A DNA stretch of 64,000 nt, from the NCBI GenBank assembly GCA_020073005.1, contig JAIQFX010000006.1:1-64000 (forward strand). Direction: 5' to 3'. Shown here piece by piece: positions 52,855 through 61,325 of this stretch. The translations under genes and the position numbers were made by a program. The notes below the pieces were generated by a model. The model was not told the DNA's origin, ran no database searches, and was given only the letters and a program-made list of their open reading frames with translations. The stretch comes from Terriglobia bacterium. GTDB lineage: Bacteria > Acidobacteriota > Vicinamibacteria > Vicinamibacterales > CAVVIG01. The first letter of the stretch is position 1. Each line of letters opens with the position of its first letter.

Positions 52855-54239
52855 AGACGATGGCCGACACGCGCCCGACGCTCCTGGTCGTCGATGATGA
52901 GCCCGGCATCATCGCCATGGTCGAGCGCTTCGCCCGCATCCAGGGATTCGATGTCATCGCGCATGCCGGCGGCCGCCAGCTTGTCGCCGAGCTGCCGACG
53001 ATGAACTGCGATGTCGCGCTGGTCGATTTGCGGATGCCCGAAGTCAGCGGCCTCGACGTCCTGCGCGCGATTCGCGATGCGGATCCCGCTTGCCAGGTCA
53101 TCCTCATGACGGCGCATGCGTCCGTCGAGTCGGCGATCGAAGCCGTCAAGCTCGGCGCGCTCGACTACCTCAGCAAGCCGTTCGACTTCGAGCGGCTCGG
53201 CGAGCTGTTGACGAACGTGCGCGAGGGACTCGAGCGCCGCCGGCGGCTCCTGACCGCGGACCGCGAGCTCGCCAGCCGCTTCCAGTTCTGCGGCATGGTC
53301 GGGCGCAGTCCCGTGATGCAGGAACTATTCGACATCATCCGGCGCCTCGCGCCGCACGTCAGGACCGCGCTCGTCACCGGCGAAACAGGCACCGGCAAAG
53401 AGCTCGTGGCCCGTGCGCTCCATAAGCTCGGCGGGCGGCGGGACAAGCGCTTCGTGGCGTCGAACTGTTCCGCGATTGTGGAGTCGCTGTTCGAAAGCGA
53501 GCTGTTCGGGCACACGCGCGGCGCCTTCACTGGCGCCAGCGAGGCGAAGCCGGGAATGTTCGAGCTCGCCGACGGCGGTACGCTGTTCCTCGACGAGATC
53601 GGCGAGCTCCCGCTCGTCATGCAGGCGAAGCTGCTGCGCGTGGTCGAGTACGGCGAAGTGCAGCGCGTGGGTGCGACCGACACGCGGCGCGTCGACGTCC
53701 GGGTCATCGCCGCGACGAACCGCGATTTGCGCGAGGAAGTCCGGCTCGGCCGGTTCCGCCAGGATTTGTACTATCGCCTGAACATCGTGGAGATTGCCCT
53801 TCCGCCGCTCCGCGACCGGCGCGAGGACATCTCGTATCTGGCCGCCGCGTTCATTCAGGACTTCGCGGCGCGCTTCGGCAAGTCGATCGTCGGCATGAGT
53901 CCGGGCGCGGAGCGCCTGCTGTCGAACGCGCCCTGGCCGGGCAACGTGCGGGAACTGCGCAACACCCTCGAGCGCGCGTGCATGCTGACGGATGGTCGCA
54001 TGCTGAGCGAGCGCGAGGTCCTCAGCGCACTCGGCGGTGCTGCGCGTCCGGCCGTCGCCGCGCCGGCCACCGCGTCGGCGCAGGTGGCGCGCATTGCGCC
54101 GCCCCCGCGCGATCTCGATCGCTCCCAGCTCGAGGAAGTGCTGCAGCGCGTCGGCGGCAACAAGTCGGCGGCCGCCCGCGAACTCGGCGTCAGCCGCCGG
54201 GCGCTTTACCGACGCCTCGAGAACCACGGGCTCCATTAG
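52851..54239 (+). CDS. NtrC-family sigma-54 activator
   Basis: The start is GTG 52851 (or ATG 52860), giving up to 462 aa. It has a receiver domain (LLVVDDEPGIIAMVERFARI; Asp in VALVDLRMPEVSGLD; LSKPFDFERL), an AAA+ domain with Walker A GETGTGKE, the sigma-54 contact loop GAFTGA and GGTLFLDEIGELPL, and a Fis-type HTH at the end (NKSAAARELGVSRRALYRRL). It opens promoters of the -24/-12 type when phosphorylated. Two matching palindromes and such a promoter lie directly downstream. Confidence 0.94.
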   Translation: MKTMADTRPTLLVVDDEPGIIAMVERFARIQGFDVIAHAGGRQLVAELPTMNCDVALVDLRMPEVSGLDVLRAIRDADPACQVILMTAHASVESAIEAVKLGALDYLSKPFDFERLGELLTNVREGLERRRRLLTADRELASRFQFCGMVGRSPVMQELFDIIRRLAPHVRTALVTGETGTGKELVARALHKLGGRRDKRFVASNCSAIVESLFESELFGHTRGAFTGASEAKPGMFELADGGTLFLDEIGELPLVMQAKLLRVVEYGEVQRVGATDTRRVDVRVIAATNRDLREEVRLGRFRQDLYYRLNIVEIALPPLRDRREDISYLAAAFIQDFAARFGKSIVGMSPGAERLLSNAPWPGNVRELRNTLERACMLTDGRMLSEREVLSALGGAARPAVAAPATASAQVARIAPPPRDLDRSQLEEVLQRVGGNKSAAARELGVSRRALYRRLENHGLH

Positions 54240-54247
54240 TCGCACCC

Positions 54248-54292
54248 GTGCGTAAGCCCGCCGCACACCTGTGCGTACGCCCAGCGCACAGG
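54248..54292 (+). promoter_or_regulatory. Tandem palindromic activator sites GTGCG-N9-CGCAC
   Basis: Two sites with the same plan lie at 54248-54266 (GTGCG-TAAGCCCGC-CGCAC) and 54271-54289 (GTGCG-TACGCCCAG-CGCAC). The second extends to CCTGTGCG / CGCACAGG (54268-54292). Their centres are 23 bases apart, about two helical turns. They follow the sigma-54 activator gene and precede a -24/-12 promoter by about 70 bases, as expected of enhancer sites. Confidence 0.7.
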
Positions 54293-54360
54293 GGGGCGCG
54301 CGCGCCCTCCATCGTGACAACCTTACCCCAATCAATCGCTTAGACAATGTGACGGCTGAC

Positions 54361-54374
54361 GGCACATTCCTCGC
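54361..54374 (+). promoter_or_regulatory. Sigma-54 (-24/-12) promoter candidate
   Basis: GGCAC-ATTCC-TCGC gives the invariant GG (54361-54362) and GC (54373-54374) with ten bases between, as in the TGGCAC-N5-TTGC consensus. The base before GG is C rather than T. Transcription would start near 54386, 46 bases before the ATG at 54432. Confidence 0.6.
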
Positions 54375-54431
54375 TCTCTCGTCCCGCGTCCGGCGCAACA
54401 CCGCGCCACGACGGTTCGAGGAGCCGAAGTC

Positions 54432-54932
54432 ATGTTTCGCAGCGCCATCATCGCCAGCATCGCTCTCGCGGGTCTGACGCTCTTCACCGTGCCGGCGATC
54501 GCCGCCGACGGCGACAGCGCGGCCGCGACCACCGGCAAGGCTACGGCCACGACGCCGCCGGCCACCTCTGGCCTGGCCGGCGACGTGGACTGGTCGCTGC
54601 CGCCGATACAGATTGGCGCGGCGACGACGCGGCCAGCGGCATTGTCCGCCCTCTACGTCAGCCTCGCGGGCCTCCAGGCATTCGACGGGTATTCAACGCT
54701 GCAGGGCGTCTCGCGCAACGCGCGCGAGGGGAACGCGCTCATGCAGGGCGCGGCCAGCCATCCGGCCGCCTTCTTTGCGGTGAAAGCTGTCTCGGCGGCC
54801 GTGCCGATGATCATCGCCGAGCGGATGTGGCGCACCAATCGCGTCGGCGCCATCGTCGTCATGGTGCTGGCGAACGGCGTCGCCGGCGCCGTCGCGGCCA
54901 ATAACGCACACGCGCTCCATCAACAGCAGTAA
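54432..54932 (+). CDS. Small membrane protein (DUF5658-like), sigma-54 target candidate
   Basis: The 166-residue protein has a signal peptide (to about residue 24), a low-complexity Thr/Ala stretch, then three hydrophobic helices. SALYVSLAGLQAFDGYSTLQ, REGNALMQGAASHPAAFF and KAVSAAVPMIIAERMW resemble DUF5658-type small membrane proteins. GAGGAG is the ribosome binding site. It follows the sigma-54 promoter candidate and so is probably the direct target of the adjacent activator. Function is unknown. Confidence 0.75.
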   Translation: MFRSAIIASIALAGLTLFTVPAIAADGDSAAATTGKATATTPPATSGLAGDVDWSLPPIQIGAATTRPAALSALYVSLAGLQAFDGYSTLQGVSRNAREGNALMQGAASHPAAFFAVKAVSAAVPMIIAERMWRTNRVGAIVVMVLANGVAGAVAANNAHALHQQQ

Positions 54933-54953
54933 ACACACAGTCACGAAACATCA

Positions 54954-55430
54954 GTGAGAGGTATGGAGGATCCCGTGAGACGTGAGAATCGCAACCCGCT
55001 CGTGCTGGTCGTCGACGACGAAACCAGCATGCGCCGCATCGCGCGCACGATGCTCGAACAGGCCGGCTACGACGTGATCGAAGCCAGTAATGGTGAAGAC
55101 GCTCTGAGATTCGTCGATCAGCAGACGCCGATCGACCTTCTGGTCGCCGACGTTCGGATGCCCGTGATGGACGGCGACGACATGGCGCGGCGGTTCCGCG
55201 CGGCGCGGCCCGACCTCAAGGTGCTGTACGTGACCGGGTTCGCGGACCAGCTCTTCGAGAATCACCCCACGCTGTGGCAGGGGGAGGCGTTTCTCGACAA
55301 ACCCTTCTCTCGCCGCGGGCTGCTCGAAGCCGCATCACTGCTGCTGTTCGGCAGTCTGGAAAAGCCGGAACCAATCGAGCCGGCCGCCGTGTCCATGAGC
55401 CCGCGTGCGTACGCGCAGCAAATGGTTTAG
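54954..55430 (+). CDS. REC-only response regulator
   Basis: It is up to 158 residues from GTG 54954; ATG 54963 and GTG 54975 are alternatives, the last with GGAGG five bases before it. The receiver domain has LVLVVDDETSMRRIARTMLE, phospho-Asp in LLVADVRMPVMDGDDMARR, VLYVTGF and FLDKPFSRRGLLEAA. A short tail ends YAQQMV, and there is no output domain. It lies 21 bases after the DUF5658-like gene and may share its sigma-54 control, giving a feedback element. Confidence 0.85.
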   Translation: MRGMEDPVRRENRNPLVLVVDDETSMRRIARTMLEQAGYDVIEASNGEDALRFVDQQTPIDLLVADVRMPVMDGDDMARRFRAARPDLKVLYVTGFADQLFENHPTLWQGEAFLDKPFSRRGLLEAASLLLFGSLEKPEPIEPAAVSMSPRAYAQQMV

Positions 55431-55825
55431 CAATAGTGCGGGACCACCCCAGGTCCGCTCAGCTTCGCCTCGATCACGGCGTCGCTTGTTGGGGTCGCGC
55501 TCATGGGTTCCCGACGCGTCGAGCGCTTCGAGTGGAAGCAGCCTTCGCGCTGCCGGTCGAGTGATTCGAACGCCTGGCACCACTGTCGGCCGCGCGAGTG
55601 ATCCCTGGTTTGAGAGGCCCGAGGTCGCGGCGATCCTTCAATCCGATGGCTGCTCGACGCGCCGGCCTGGTGTAGACACGGGTTCGAATCCCCAATGTGT
55701 CTTGCTCAGATAGGTGGGTGGCTGCGGCGGGGGGCCTAAGCCGTACGGGCGTAGCCGATCAGGCGGTGTCGCGCGCGTCCTTGGAGCGATGTGAGACGGT
55801 TACCCGCCCGGGCCGCCGCCCGAGT
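55431..55825. other. Spacer with a T-arm-like hairpin
   Basis: No convincing gene is present in these 395 bases. At 55674-55702 AGACAC and GTGTCT flank GGGTTCGAATCCCC, which copies the T-arm of a tRNA, but the 60 bases before it do not fold as a tRNA. It may be a tRNA remnant or an old attachment site. Confidence 0.45.
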
Positions 55826-56167
55826 CTAGCGGAACCAACCCGGGAGGGTGGCCGTCATCGTGAGCTTCCTGAAATGCGGTCGAGAGCTGAACCTTACGCC
55901 GAGCCGCCCATCACGAGCCGCGGCGCGCAACGTCCGCACATGCACGTGGAGCTCGTGGGCGAGGACTGGAAGCGGCACTCGTTCATGTGGTGATCGCCTA
56001 GCCTTCAGAGTTCGCGCTTGGTGGACGATAGCCTCCGGCGTGGGCCGTCGACCTGCATCCCAGGTACGGAACGTTTCGAGAGCGACACCAAGAGCCGTCG
56101 CACACTCCGTCTGGGACAAGCCAAGCCGCGCCCGGATCTCCCTCAGCGGCGATGCGGAGCCAGTCAC
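55826..56167 (-). CDS. XRE-type HTH protein, 113 aa
   Basis: GTG 56167 starts a protein with an XRE helix-turn-helix at residues 8-45 (LREIRARLGLSQTECATALG, VALETFRTWDAGRRP). A second short helical unit follows (VLAHELHVHVRTLRAAARDG, residues about 68-90) that looks like an excisionase/MerR-like winged helix. It probably binds DNA. It lies 203 bases downstream of the tRNA-Arg on the same strand, a usual place for remnants of integrated elements. No phage or integrase gene is present nearby. Confidence 0.65.
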   Translation of the reverse strand: MTGSASPLREIRARLGLSQTECATALGVALETFRTWDAGRRPTPEAIVHQARTLKARRSPHERVPLPVLAHELHVHVRTLRAAARDGRLGVRFSSRPHFRKLTMTATLPGWFR

Positions 56168-56369
56168 CGCTCACGACGATGCCATTGGTCCGCAGTCGAC
56201 TGAAAGCGAATGGACTGCGATGAGAATCCGCCGTTCGCAACGGCTCGGAAATGCGCCTAAAACAGCAGAAAGTATTTCAGATGGTAGGTTCCGACCGGTC
56301 GCGGCGAGCGGTGAAATGTCGCCAGACTCCGAGGTGCAAATCCACGCTTTCGCGAAATCTGGGCAGGAA

Positions 56370-56445
56370 TGGCGCGCCCGGCTGGTTTCGAACCAGCGAC
56401 CCCCGGCTTAGAAGGCCGGTGCTCTATCCCCTGAGCTACGGGCGC
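56370..56445 (-). tRNA. tRNA-Arg (UCU)
   Basis: On the minus strand a full 76-base cloverleaf is readable. The acceptor arms are GCGCCCG / CGGGCGC, the D-arm is GCTCAGGGGATAGAGC, and the anticodon arm CCGGC-CTTCTAA-GCCGG has anticodon TCT. The T-arm is GCTGG-TTCGAAA-CCAGC, the discriminator is G, and CCA is encoded at the 3' end. It reads AGA codons, rare in this GC-rich genome. Confidence 0.95.
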
Positions 56446-56591
56446 GAAGAGGCGCGTACCAGCAAGTGTAGCAAGATCGCGTGCCGCCGACTTCCCGTGA
56501 GGGATTGCCGAGTTCCCAGCGAATCGGCGAGTTCAGACGGGGCACAGTCTGGCACCTGACTTGCGACTCTCGCCCGGAGGAGAGCGCGCCC

Positions 56592-57257
56592 ATGCCGTTC
56601 GAAAATCGCGCCGAGGCCGGACGGCTGCTGGCTGGCCGGCTGGCGGTCTACCGGGGTCAGCGGCCGCTCGTGCTGGCGATTCCTCGAGGCGCCGTGCCGA
56701 TGGCCAGAATCGTCGCCGACGCGCTCGACGGCGAGTTGGACGTGGTTCTCGTCCACAAGCTTGGCGCGCCGAACAATCCCGAGCTCGCGATCGGATCGAT
56801 CGACGAGACGGGCGCGGTCTACCTGGACCCCGAGATGCGCACGATGTGGGACCAGTCGCATCTCGAACACGAGCGGTCGGCACAGCTGTCGACGCTGACG
56901 CGACGGCGGCAGATGTACCAGCCAGCCGGCGCGCCGATCGAGGCGGCCGGCCGGATCGCGATCGTGATCGATGACGGCATCGCCACCGGATCGACGATGA
57001 TGGCGGCGCTGAGGGCCGTGCGGGGCCGGCGGCCTTCAACGCTCATTGCGGCCGCGGGCGTCGCGGCCCCCCAGGCGCTGCGGCTGATCCGGCCGCACGC
57101 CGATGACGTCGTGTGCCTCGAGACGCCGATGTGGCTGTACGCGATCGGCGATTTCTACCGCGACTTCTCACAGGTGTCCGACGACGAGGTGATCGCGGCG
57201 CTGCGCCGTACGGCGACTGACGGGGTGGATGTACGGAAGGCCAAACCAACGGCGTGA
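56592..57257 (+). CDS. Phosphoribosyltransferase-family protein
   Basis: The start ATG 56592 follows GGAGGAG; the protein is 221 aa. The PRPP loop is clear (RIAIVIDDGIATGSTMMAAL), with an N-terminal type I PRTase fold (ILAIPRGAVPMA-like segment LVLAIPRGAVPMARIV; LDVVLVHKLGAPNNPELAIG). This ComF-like/uncharacterised group is often found with dormancy or stress proteins. It overlaps the CapA-like gene (GTGA), so it starts an operon. A PRPP-synthetase-like gene lies close by on the other strand, which could supply its substrate. Confidence 0.88.
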   Translation: MPFENRAEAGRLLAGRLAVYRGQRPLVLAIPRGAVPMARIVADALDGELDVVLVHKLGAPNNPELAIGSIDETGAVYLDPEMRTMWDQSHLEHERSAQLSTLTRRRQMYQPAGAPIEAAGRIAIVIDDGIATGSTMMAALRAVRGRRPSTLIAAAGVAAPQALRLIRPHADDVVCLETPMWLYAIGDFYRDFSQVSDDEVIAALRRTATDGVDVRKAKPTA

Positions 57258-58348
57258 CGCTGTTCCTCTGCGGCGACGTGATGACCGGTCGCGGCGTCGA
57301 TCAGATCCTGCCTCACCCGAGCGCGCCGAAGATCTTCGAGCCGTACACCAAGGACGCGCGCGAGTACGTGACGCTTGCTGAATCGCGGAACGGCCCGGTG
57401 GCGAAGCCGGTCAGCGCATCGTACATCTGGGGCGACGCGTTGTCCGAGCTCGAGCGCGTGAAGCCCGACGCCGCCATCGTCAACCTGGAGACGAGCGTCA
57501 CGCGCAGCGACGACCGCTGGCGGGCGAAGGACATCCACTATCGCATGCATCCGGAGAACGTGGACTGCCTGACCGCCGCGCGCATCGACGTGTGCGGGCT
57601 CGCCAACAATCACGTGCTCGACTTCGGCTGCGGCGGACTGGTCGAGACGCTCGACACGCTGCGCGCCGCGGGACTGAGGACGGCCGGCGCCGGACACAAC
57701 CTCGGAGAGGCACGAGCGCCGGCGATTGTGTCGCTCTCCACCGGATCGCGGCTGCTGGTGTTCGCGTTCGGGACCGGATCGAGCGGGATCTGTCCGGGCT
57801 GGGCCGCCCGCGACGATCGCCCCGGCATCGATGTGCTCGCCGACCTGTCCGAGACCACGGCCGCCGGCGTCGTGGATCGAGTGCGGCGCGCCCGTGGCCC
57901 GCGGGATCTCGTCGTGGCGTCCGTCCATTGGGGAACGAATTGGGGATACGACGTGCCTCCCGATCACGTGCGGTTTGCACGCTGGCTCGTCGATGGCGGC
58001 GTCGACGTCGTTCACGGCCATTCGTCTCACCATCCGCGTCCGATCGAGGTGTACAAGAATCGCCTCATCATGTACGGCTGCGGCGACTTCATCGACGACT
58101 ACGAAGGCATCGAGGGCTACGCCGAGTACCGGGACGATCTGGTCTTGATGTACTTCGCGACGCTGTCGGCCACGACGGGCGAGCTCATGGGCCTCGACAT
58201 GACGCCGATGCAGATCAGGAGGCTGTCGTTGCACAGAAGCGCGGCGCCCGATGCGCGCTGGCTGCGCGACACCCTCGCGCGGGCCTGCGATCCCTTCGAG
58301 TCTCGAGTGGATCTCCAGCCGAATGGGACGCTCGCTCTCCGGTGGTGA
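57254..58348 (+). CDS. CapA-family metallophosphatase-like protein
   Basis: GTG 57254 opens a 364-residue protein with the CapA/PgsA motifs LFLCGDVMTGRG, NLETSVTRSD, CGLANNHVLDFGCGG, SVHWGTNWGYDVP and VHGHSSHHPRPIEVY. These are metal-binding loops of a calcineurin-like fold. Relatives take part in poly-gamma-glutamate capsule synthesis, but many free-standing ones have no known job. No signal peptide is seen, and no capBC genes are nearby. It is coupled to the phosphoribosyltransferase gene. Confidence 0.88.
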   Translation: MTLFLCGDVMTGRGVDQILPHPSAPKIFEPYTKDAREYVTLAESRNGPVAKPVSASYIWGDALSELERVKPDAAIVNLETSVTRSDDRWRAKDIHYRMHPENVDCLTAARIDVCGLANNHVLDFGCGGLVETLDTLRAAGLRTAGAGHNLGEARAPAIVSLSTGSRLLVFAFGTGSSGICPGWAARDDRPGIDVLADLSETTAAGVVDRVRRARGPRDLVVASVHWGTNWGYDVPPDHVRFARWLVDGGVDVVHGHSSHHPRPIEVYKNRLIMYGCGDFIDDYEGIEGYAEYRDDLVLMYFATLSATTGELMGLDMTPMQIRRLSLHRSAAPDARWLRDTLARACDPFESRVDLQPNGTLALRW

Positions 58349-59360
58349 TGACGTGACCGTCAGCCTCGAATCGACGGTGGCGTTTCTGCGGCGCGCCGAT
58401 GCCTATTCAGAGGCGCCGGGCGAGGTCGTCGCCATCCAGACGCACATGTCGTGGGTCTTTCTCACCGGCGCGCATGCCTACAAGCTCAAGAAGCCGATTC
58501 AATTCAACAGCGTCGATTTCCGCACGGCGGATGCCCGGCGTCGCAACTGCGAGGAAGAAGTCCGGCTGAACCGCCGGCTGGCGAGCGCTGTCTACCTTGG
58601 CGTCGTCGCGCTGACGCTCGATCCCGGCGGACGACTGGCGCTCGACGGGGCGGGCACACCGGTGGATTGGCTCGTGAAAATGCGCCAGCTGCCCGCCGAA
58701 CACATGCTGGACGCGGTCATCACCGGCGGGCGCGCTGGAGACGAGGAATCGCCGATCCGCGAGGCGGCCCACTACCTCGCCAGGTTTTATGCAGCCGCGA
58801 AGCCCGAACCCGTCGACGGTCCCGCGCATCGGCGGCGGCTTGCGGACGGGGTCCGATGCGATCTTCGGGAGCTGTGCAGGACGACGTACGGTCTGCCCGC
58901 GCGGACCGTGCACGCGCTTGCCCGAGCCGAGCTCGCCTTCCTCGACGCGAACGCCCCGGTGTTCGAGCAGCGCCTCCAGCAGGGTCGGTGCGTCGAAGGT
59001 CATGGCGACCTCCGCCCCGAACACATCTGCCTGCGCCCCGCGCCGGCGATTATCGACTGCCTCGAGTTCGCGAGGGATCTTCGTGTGCTCGATCCCGCGG
59101 ACGAGCTGGCGTTTCTCGCGCTCGAGTGCGAGCGTCTCGGAGACGCGCGAGTGGGAACGTGGTTCCTGGACGTCTACAGCCAGGTGACCGGCGATCGTCC
59201 GCAGGCGTCGCTCGTCCATTTCTATCGCGTGTATCGCGCGCTCAGGCGCGCCAGGATCGCCGCCGCCCATCTCGACGATCCAAGCGTCGCCCATCCCGAG
59301 GTCTTCATCGCGAAGGCGAAGCGCTATCTCGACCTCGTCACCCCTCCAGCAGATCCGTGA
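58323..59360 (+). CDS. APH-fold kinase-like protein
   Basis: It is up to 345 residues from ATG 58323, which overlaps the CapA gene by 26 bases; GTG 58353 is an alternative. The aminoglycoside-phosphotransferase fold shows SWVFLTGAHAYKLKKPIQF (nucleotide-binding Lys), the catalytic loop EGHGDLRPEHICLRP and IIDCLEFARDLRVLDPADEL with the metal-binding Asp. Homologues are often fused to a gluconokinase-like AAA domain, absent here. The substrate is unknown. It ends 23 bases into the opposite-strand PRPP-synthetase-like gene. Confidence 0.8.
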   Translation: MGRSLSGGDDVTVSLESTVAFLRRADAYSEAPGEVVAIQTHMSWVFLTGAHAYKLKKPIQFNSVDFRTADARRRNCEEEVRLNRRLASAVYLGVVALTLDPGGRLALDGAGTPVDWLVKMRQLPAEHMLDAVITGGRAGDEESPIREAAHYLARFYAAAKPEPVDGPAHRRRLADGVRCDLRELCRTTYGLPARTVHALARAELAFLDANAPVFEQRLQQGRCVEGHGDLRPEHICLRPAPAIIDCLEFARDLRVLDPADELAFLALECERLGDARVGTWFLDVYSQVTGDRPQASLVHFYRVYRALRRARIAAAHLDDPSVAHPEVFIAKAKRYLDLVTPPADP

Positions 59361-60321
59361 GCGAGCCGCCCTCGTGCAGGCGCCTGATCGCTTCGGCCAG
59401 CAGCGCCGCGCTGTCGAGGAGCCACAGTTTTTCCGAGACGAGCGCCGCCGGGAGCGCCGCCGGCGGAATGTGATCGAGGACGGCAATCCGGTCGATCGGC
59501 GCCGCGGCGAGCGTGGACGCTGCCTCGGGAACGAACGCTCCGTGGGCGGCTGCCGCCACGACCTTCAGCGCACCGGCCCGCCGGCAGGCCGTCGCGGCGC
59601 GCGCGATCGTCGTGCCGCCGCTGATCATGTCGTCGATCAGCAGGATCGTCCGGCCCTCGACGTCGCCGACGACCGCGTCGCCGCTGACGACGCCCTCGCT
59701 CCGCCGCTTCTGGATGAAGCCGCCCGGGATCTCCCGTCCCATCCGGCGGCTGAGCACGTCGCGGAAGCGTTCGGCGCGCTTGATGCCGCCGAAATCCGGC
59801 GAGACGACGGCCAGCCGCTGGTCGGCAAGCTGCGTTGCGAAGTACTCCGCGAACACACGGCCCGCGTCGAGGTGCTCGGTGCGGCAGCGAAAGGCGTTCT
59901 GGAAGGCCGCCACGTTGTGCACCTCGACGGTGACGACGCACTCCACGCCCACCGCCTCGAAGATCGAGGCCACGTAGCGCGTGATGACGGGGTCCCGCGG
60001 TTTGGTCCGCTGCTCCTTGCGCGCGTAGCACAGAAAGGGCACGACCGCGGTCACGCGATCCGCGCCGGCGTCGCGCAGCGCCCCCAGGAAGAACAGGAGC
60101 CGGCAGAGCTTGTCGTTGACGCTGAGCGCCGCCTCGCCGTGCAGCGACTGCACGACGTACACGTCGCTGCCGCGGACGCTCTCGAGCGGCCGGGTCTTGT
60201 GTTGTCCCCATTCGAAATCGCGTTCCTCGTGCGCGCCCGGGCGGATGCCCAGATTGCGTGCGACGCGTTCAGCAAGCGCCTCGCCGGAACGAAGCGAGAA
60301 GAGCGACAGGCGTGCAGCCAT
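59338..60321 (-). CDS. Ribose-phosphate pyrophosphokinase-like protein
   Basis: The 327-residue protein (ATG 60321) has two type I PRTase domains as in PRPP synthetase. It contains VVPFLCYARKEQRTKPRDPV (ATP/catalytic loop), VSPDFGGIKRAERF and the PRPP loop TILLIDDMISGGTTIARAAT. It should make PRPP from ribose-5-phosphate and ATP, but lacks close identity to housekeeping Prs and may be a variant serving the neighbouring phosphoribosyltransferase. It is convergent with the APH-fold gene and overlaps it by 23 bases. Confidence 0.85.
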   Translation of the reverse strand: MAARLSLFSLRSGEALAERVARNLGIRPGAHEERDFEWGQHKTRPLESVRGSDVYVVQSLHGEAALSVNDKLCRLLFFLGALRDAGADRVTAVVPFLCYARKEQRTKPRDPVITRYVASIFEAVGVECVVTVEVHNVAAFQNAFRCRTEHLDAGRVFAEYFATQLADQRLAVVSPDFGGIKRAERFRDVLSRRMGREIPGGFIQKRRSEGVVSGDAVVGDVEGRTILLIDDMISGGTTIARAATACRRAGALKVVAAAAHGAFVPEAASTLAAAPIDRIAVLDHIPPAALPAALVSEKLWLLDSAALLAEAIRRLHEGGSLTDLLEG

Positions 60322-60477
60322 AGCGGGATGGATTATCGCCGAAGGCGGGCATCACCGCATATGCCGGGGATCCACGGCCGACGATCCGCACCACCGTCGC
60401 GCCGTCTCACGCAGGCCAGGCTGCTATCATGGCCGCGCGCGATCGCGAGCTTCCCGCGCGGAAGGACCAAGGAAGAC

Positions 60478-60915
60478 GTGGCGACGATCACACGCGTGCT
60501 GGTGCCGTCAGATTTCAGCGAATGCTCGGGCCGCGCGCTGGACTACGCGAAGACCGTGGCGGACCGCTTCGGTGCGTCCCTCGACCTGCTAAACGTCGTG
60601 CCGAACCCGTACGTCGCCGCCGCCAGCGAGGTGAACGTGCCGCTGCCGCAGGAGTTCCTCGACGAACTCGAGGGGGAGGCGCGGCAGCAACTCGAAGCGG
60701 CCCTCAGCCCGGCGGAGCGCAGCCGCTTTCACGCGCAGGTCTCCGTCCAGATCGGCGACCCGTTGCTCGCCATCGTCGAGTACGCCAAGGCGAACGCCAT
60801 CGATCTCATCGTCATGGGCACGCACGGCCGGACCGGACTCGCCCATGTCGTCCTGGGCAGCGTCGCCGAGCGCGTCGTCCGCACGGCGCCGTGCCCGGTG
60901 CTCACCGTCCGGTAG
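60478..60915 (+). CDS. Universal stress protein (UspA family)
   Basis: I choose GTG 60478, preceded by AAGGAAG, giving 145 aa. It opens with TRVLVPSDFSECSGRALDYA and ends with the ATP-binding signature IDLIVMGTHGRTGLAHVVLG, SVAERVVRTAPCPVLTV. The full motif G-x2-G-x9-G(S) is present, so it probably binds ATP. UspA proteins support survival under starvation or low oxygen. The neighbourhood with PRTase and PRPP synthetase recalls dormancy loci. Confidence 0.92.
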   Translation: MATITRVLVPSDFSECSGRALDYAKTVADRFGASLDLLNVVPNPYVAAASEVNVPLPQEFLDELEGEARQQLEAALSPAERSRFHAQVSVQIGDPLLAIVEYAKANAIDLIVMGTHGRTGLAHVVLGSVAERVVRTAPCPVLTVR

Positions 60916-60938
60916 CGCTCGCGGCGATCTTCGGCGGC

Positions 60939-61325
60939 TCAGCGGCGCTTCCGGACGATCGCGTCCACGCTCAGCGCGCCGCCGCCGCGGACGGCGATGT
61001 AGAGAAACGCGAAGCAGAGCGCGACCGCGATGTCGCCGCCGTTGTTCGCCGGCAGCGGACCGCGCGGGTAGTGGCCGATGAAGTACCCGAACGCCATCTC
61101 GCCGCTCGCGACGAACGCGGCCCACGACGTGAACCAGCCGACGCCGATCAGCGGTCCGAGAATCGTCTCGAGCCAGCCGGCGACGCCGAGCTGCGTCGTG
61201 ATCGGATACATGTGGCCGCCGAAGATGCCGAACGCCTTCTGCCATCCGTGCATCATGTAGAGAAACGCGAGCACGACGCGCATCGCCGCGAAGATCGGCT
61301 CGTCGAACGGCTTCAGGAATTTCAT
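60939..61325 (-). CDS. DoxX-family membrane protein
   Basis: This 128-residue protein has four membrane helices and the DoxX signature MRVVLAFLYMMHGWQKAFGI, then GWLETILGPLIGVGWFT and EMAFGYFIGHYP. DoxX proteins are linked to sulfur or redox metabolism but most are uncharacterised. The start overlaps the stop of the pseudouridine synthase gene (ATGA at 61322), so it is in the same operon. Confidence 0.9.
   Translation of the reverse strand: MKFLKPFDEPIFAAMRVVLAFLYMMHGWQKAFGIFGGHMYPITTQLGVAGWLETILGPLIGVGWFTSWAAFVASGEMAFGYFIGHYPRGPLPANNGGDIAVALCFAFLYIAVRGGGALSVDAIVRKRR

Noticed and set aside
55501-55695. 64-residue minus-strand ORF over the T-arm-like hairpin
   Set aside because: It has no ribosome binding site and a composition typical of a chance frame.
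55620-55705. Possible complete tRNA ending at the T-arm-like sequence
   Set aside because: No D-arm, anticodon arm or acceptor pairing could be found in the preceding 60 bases.
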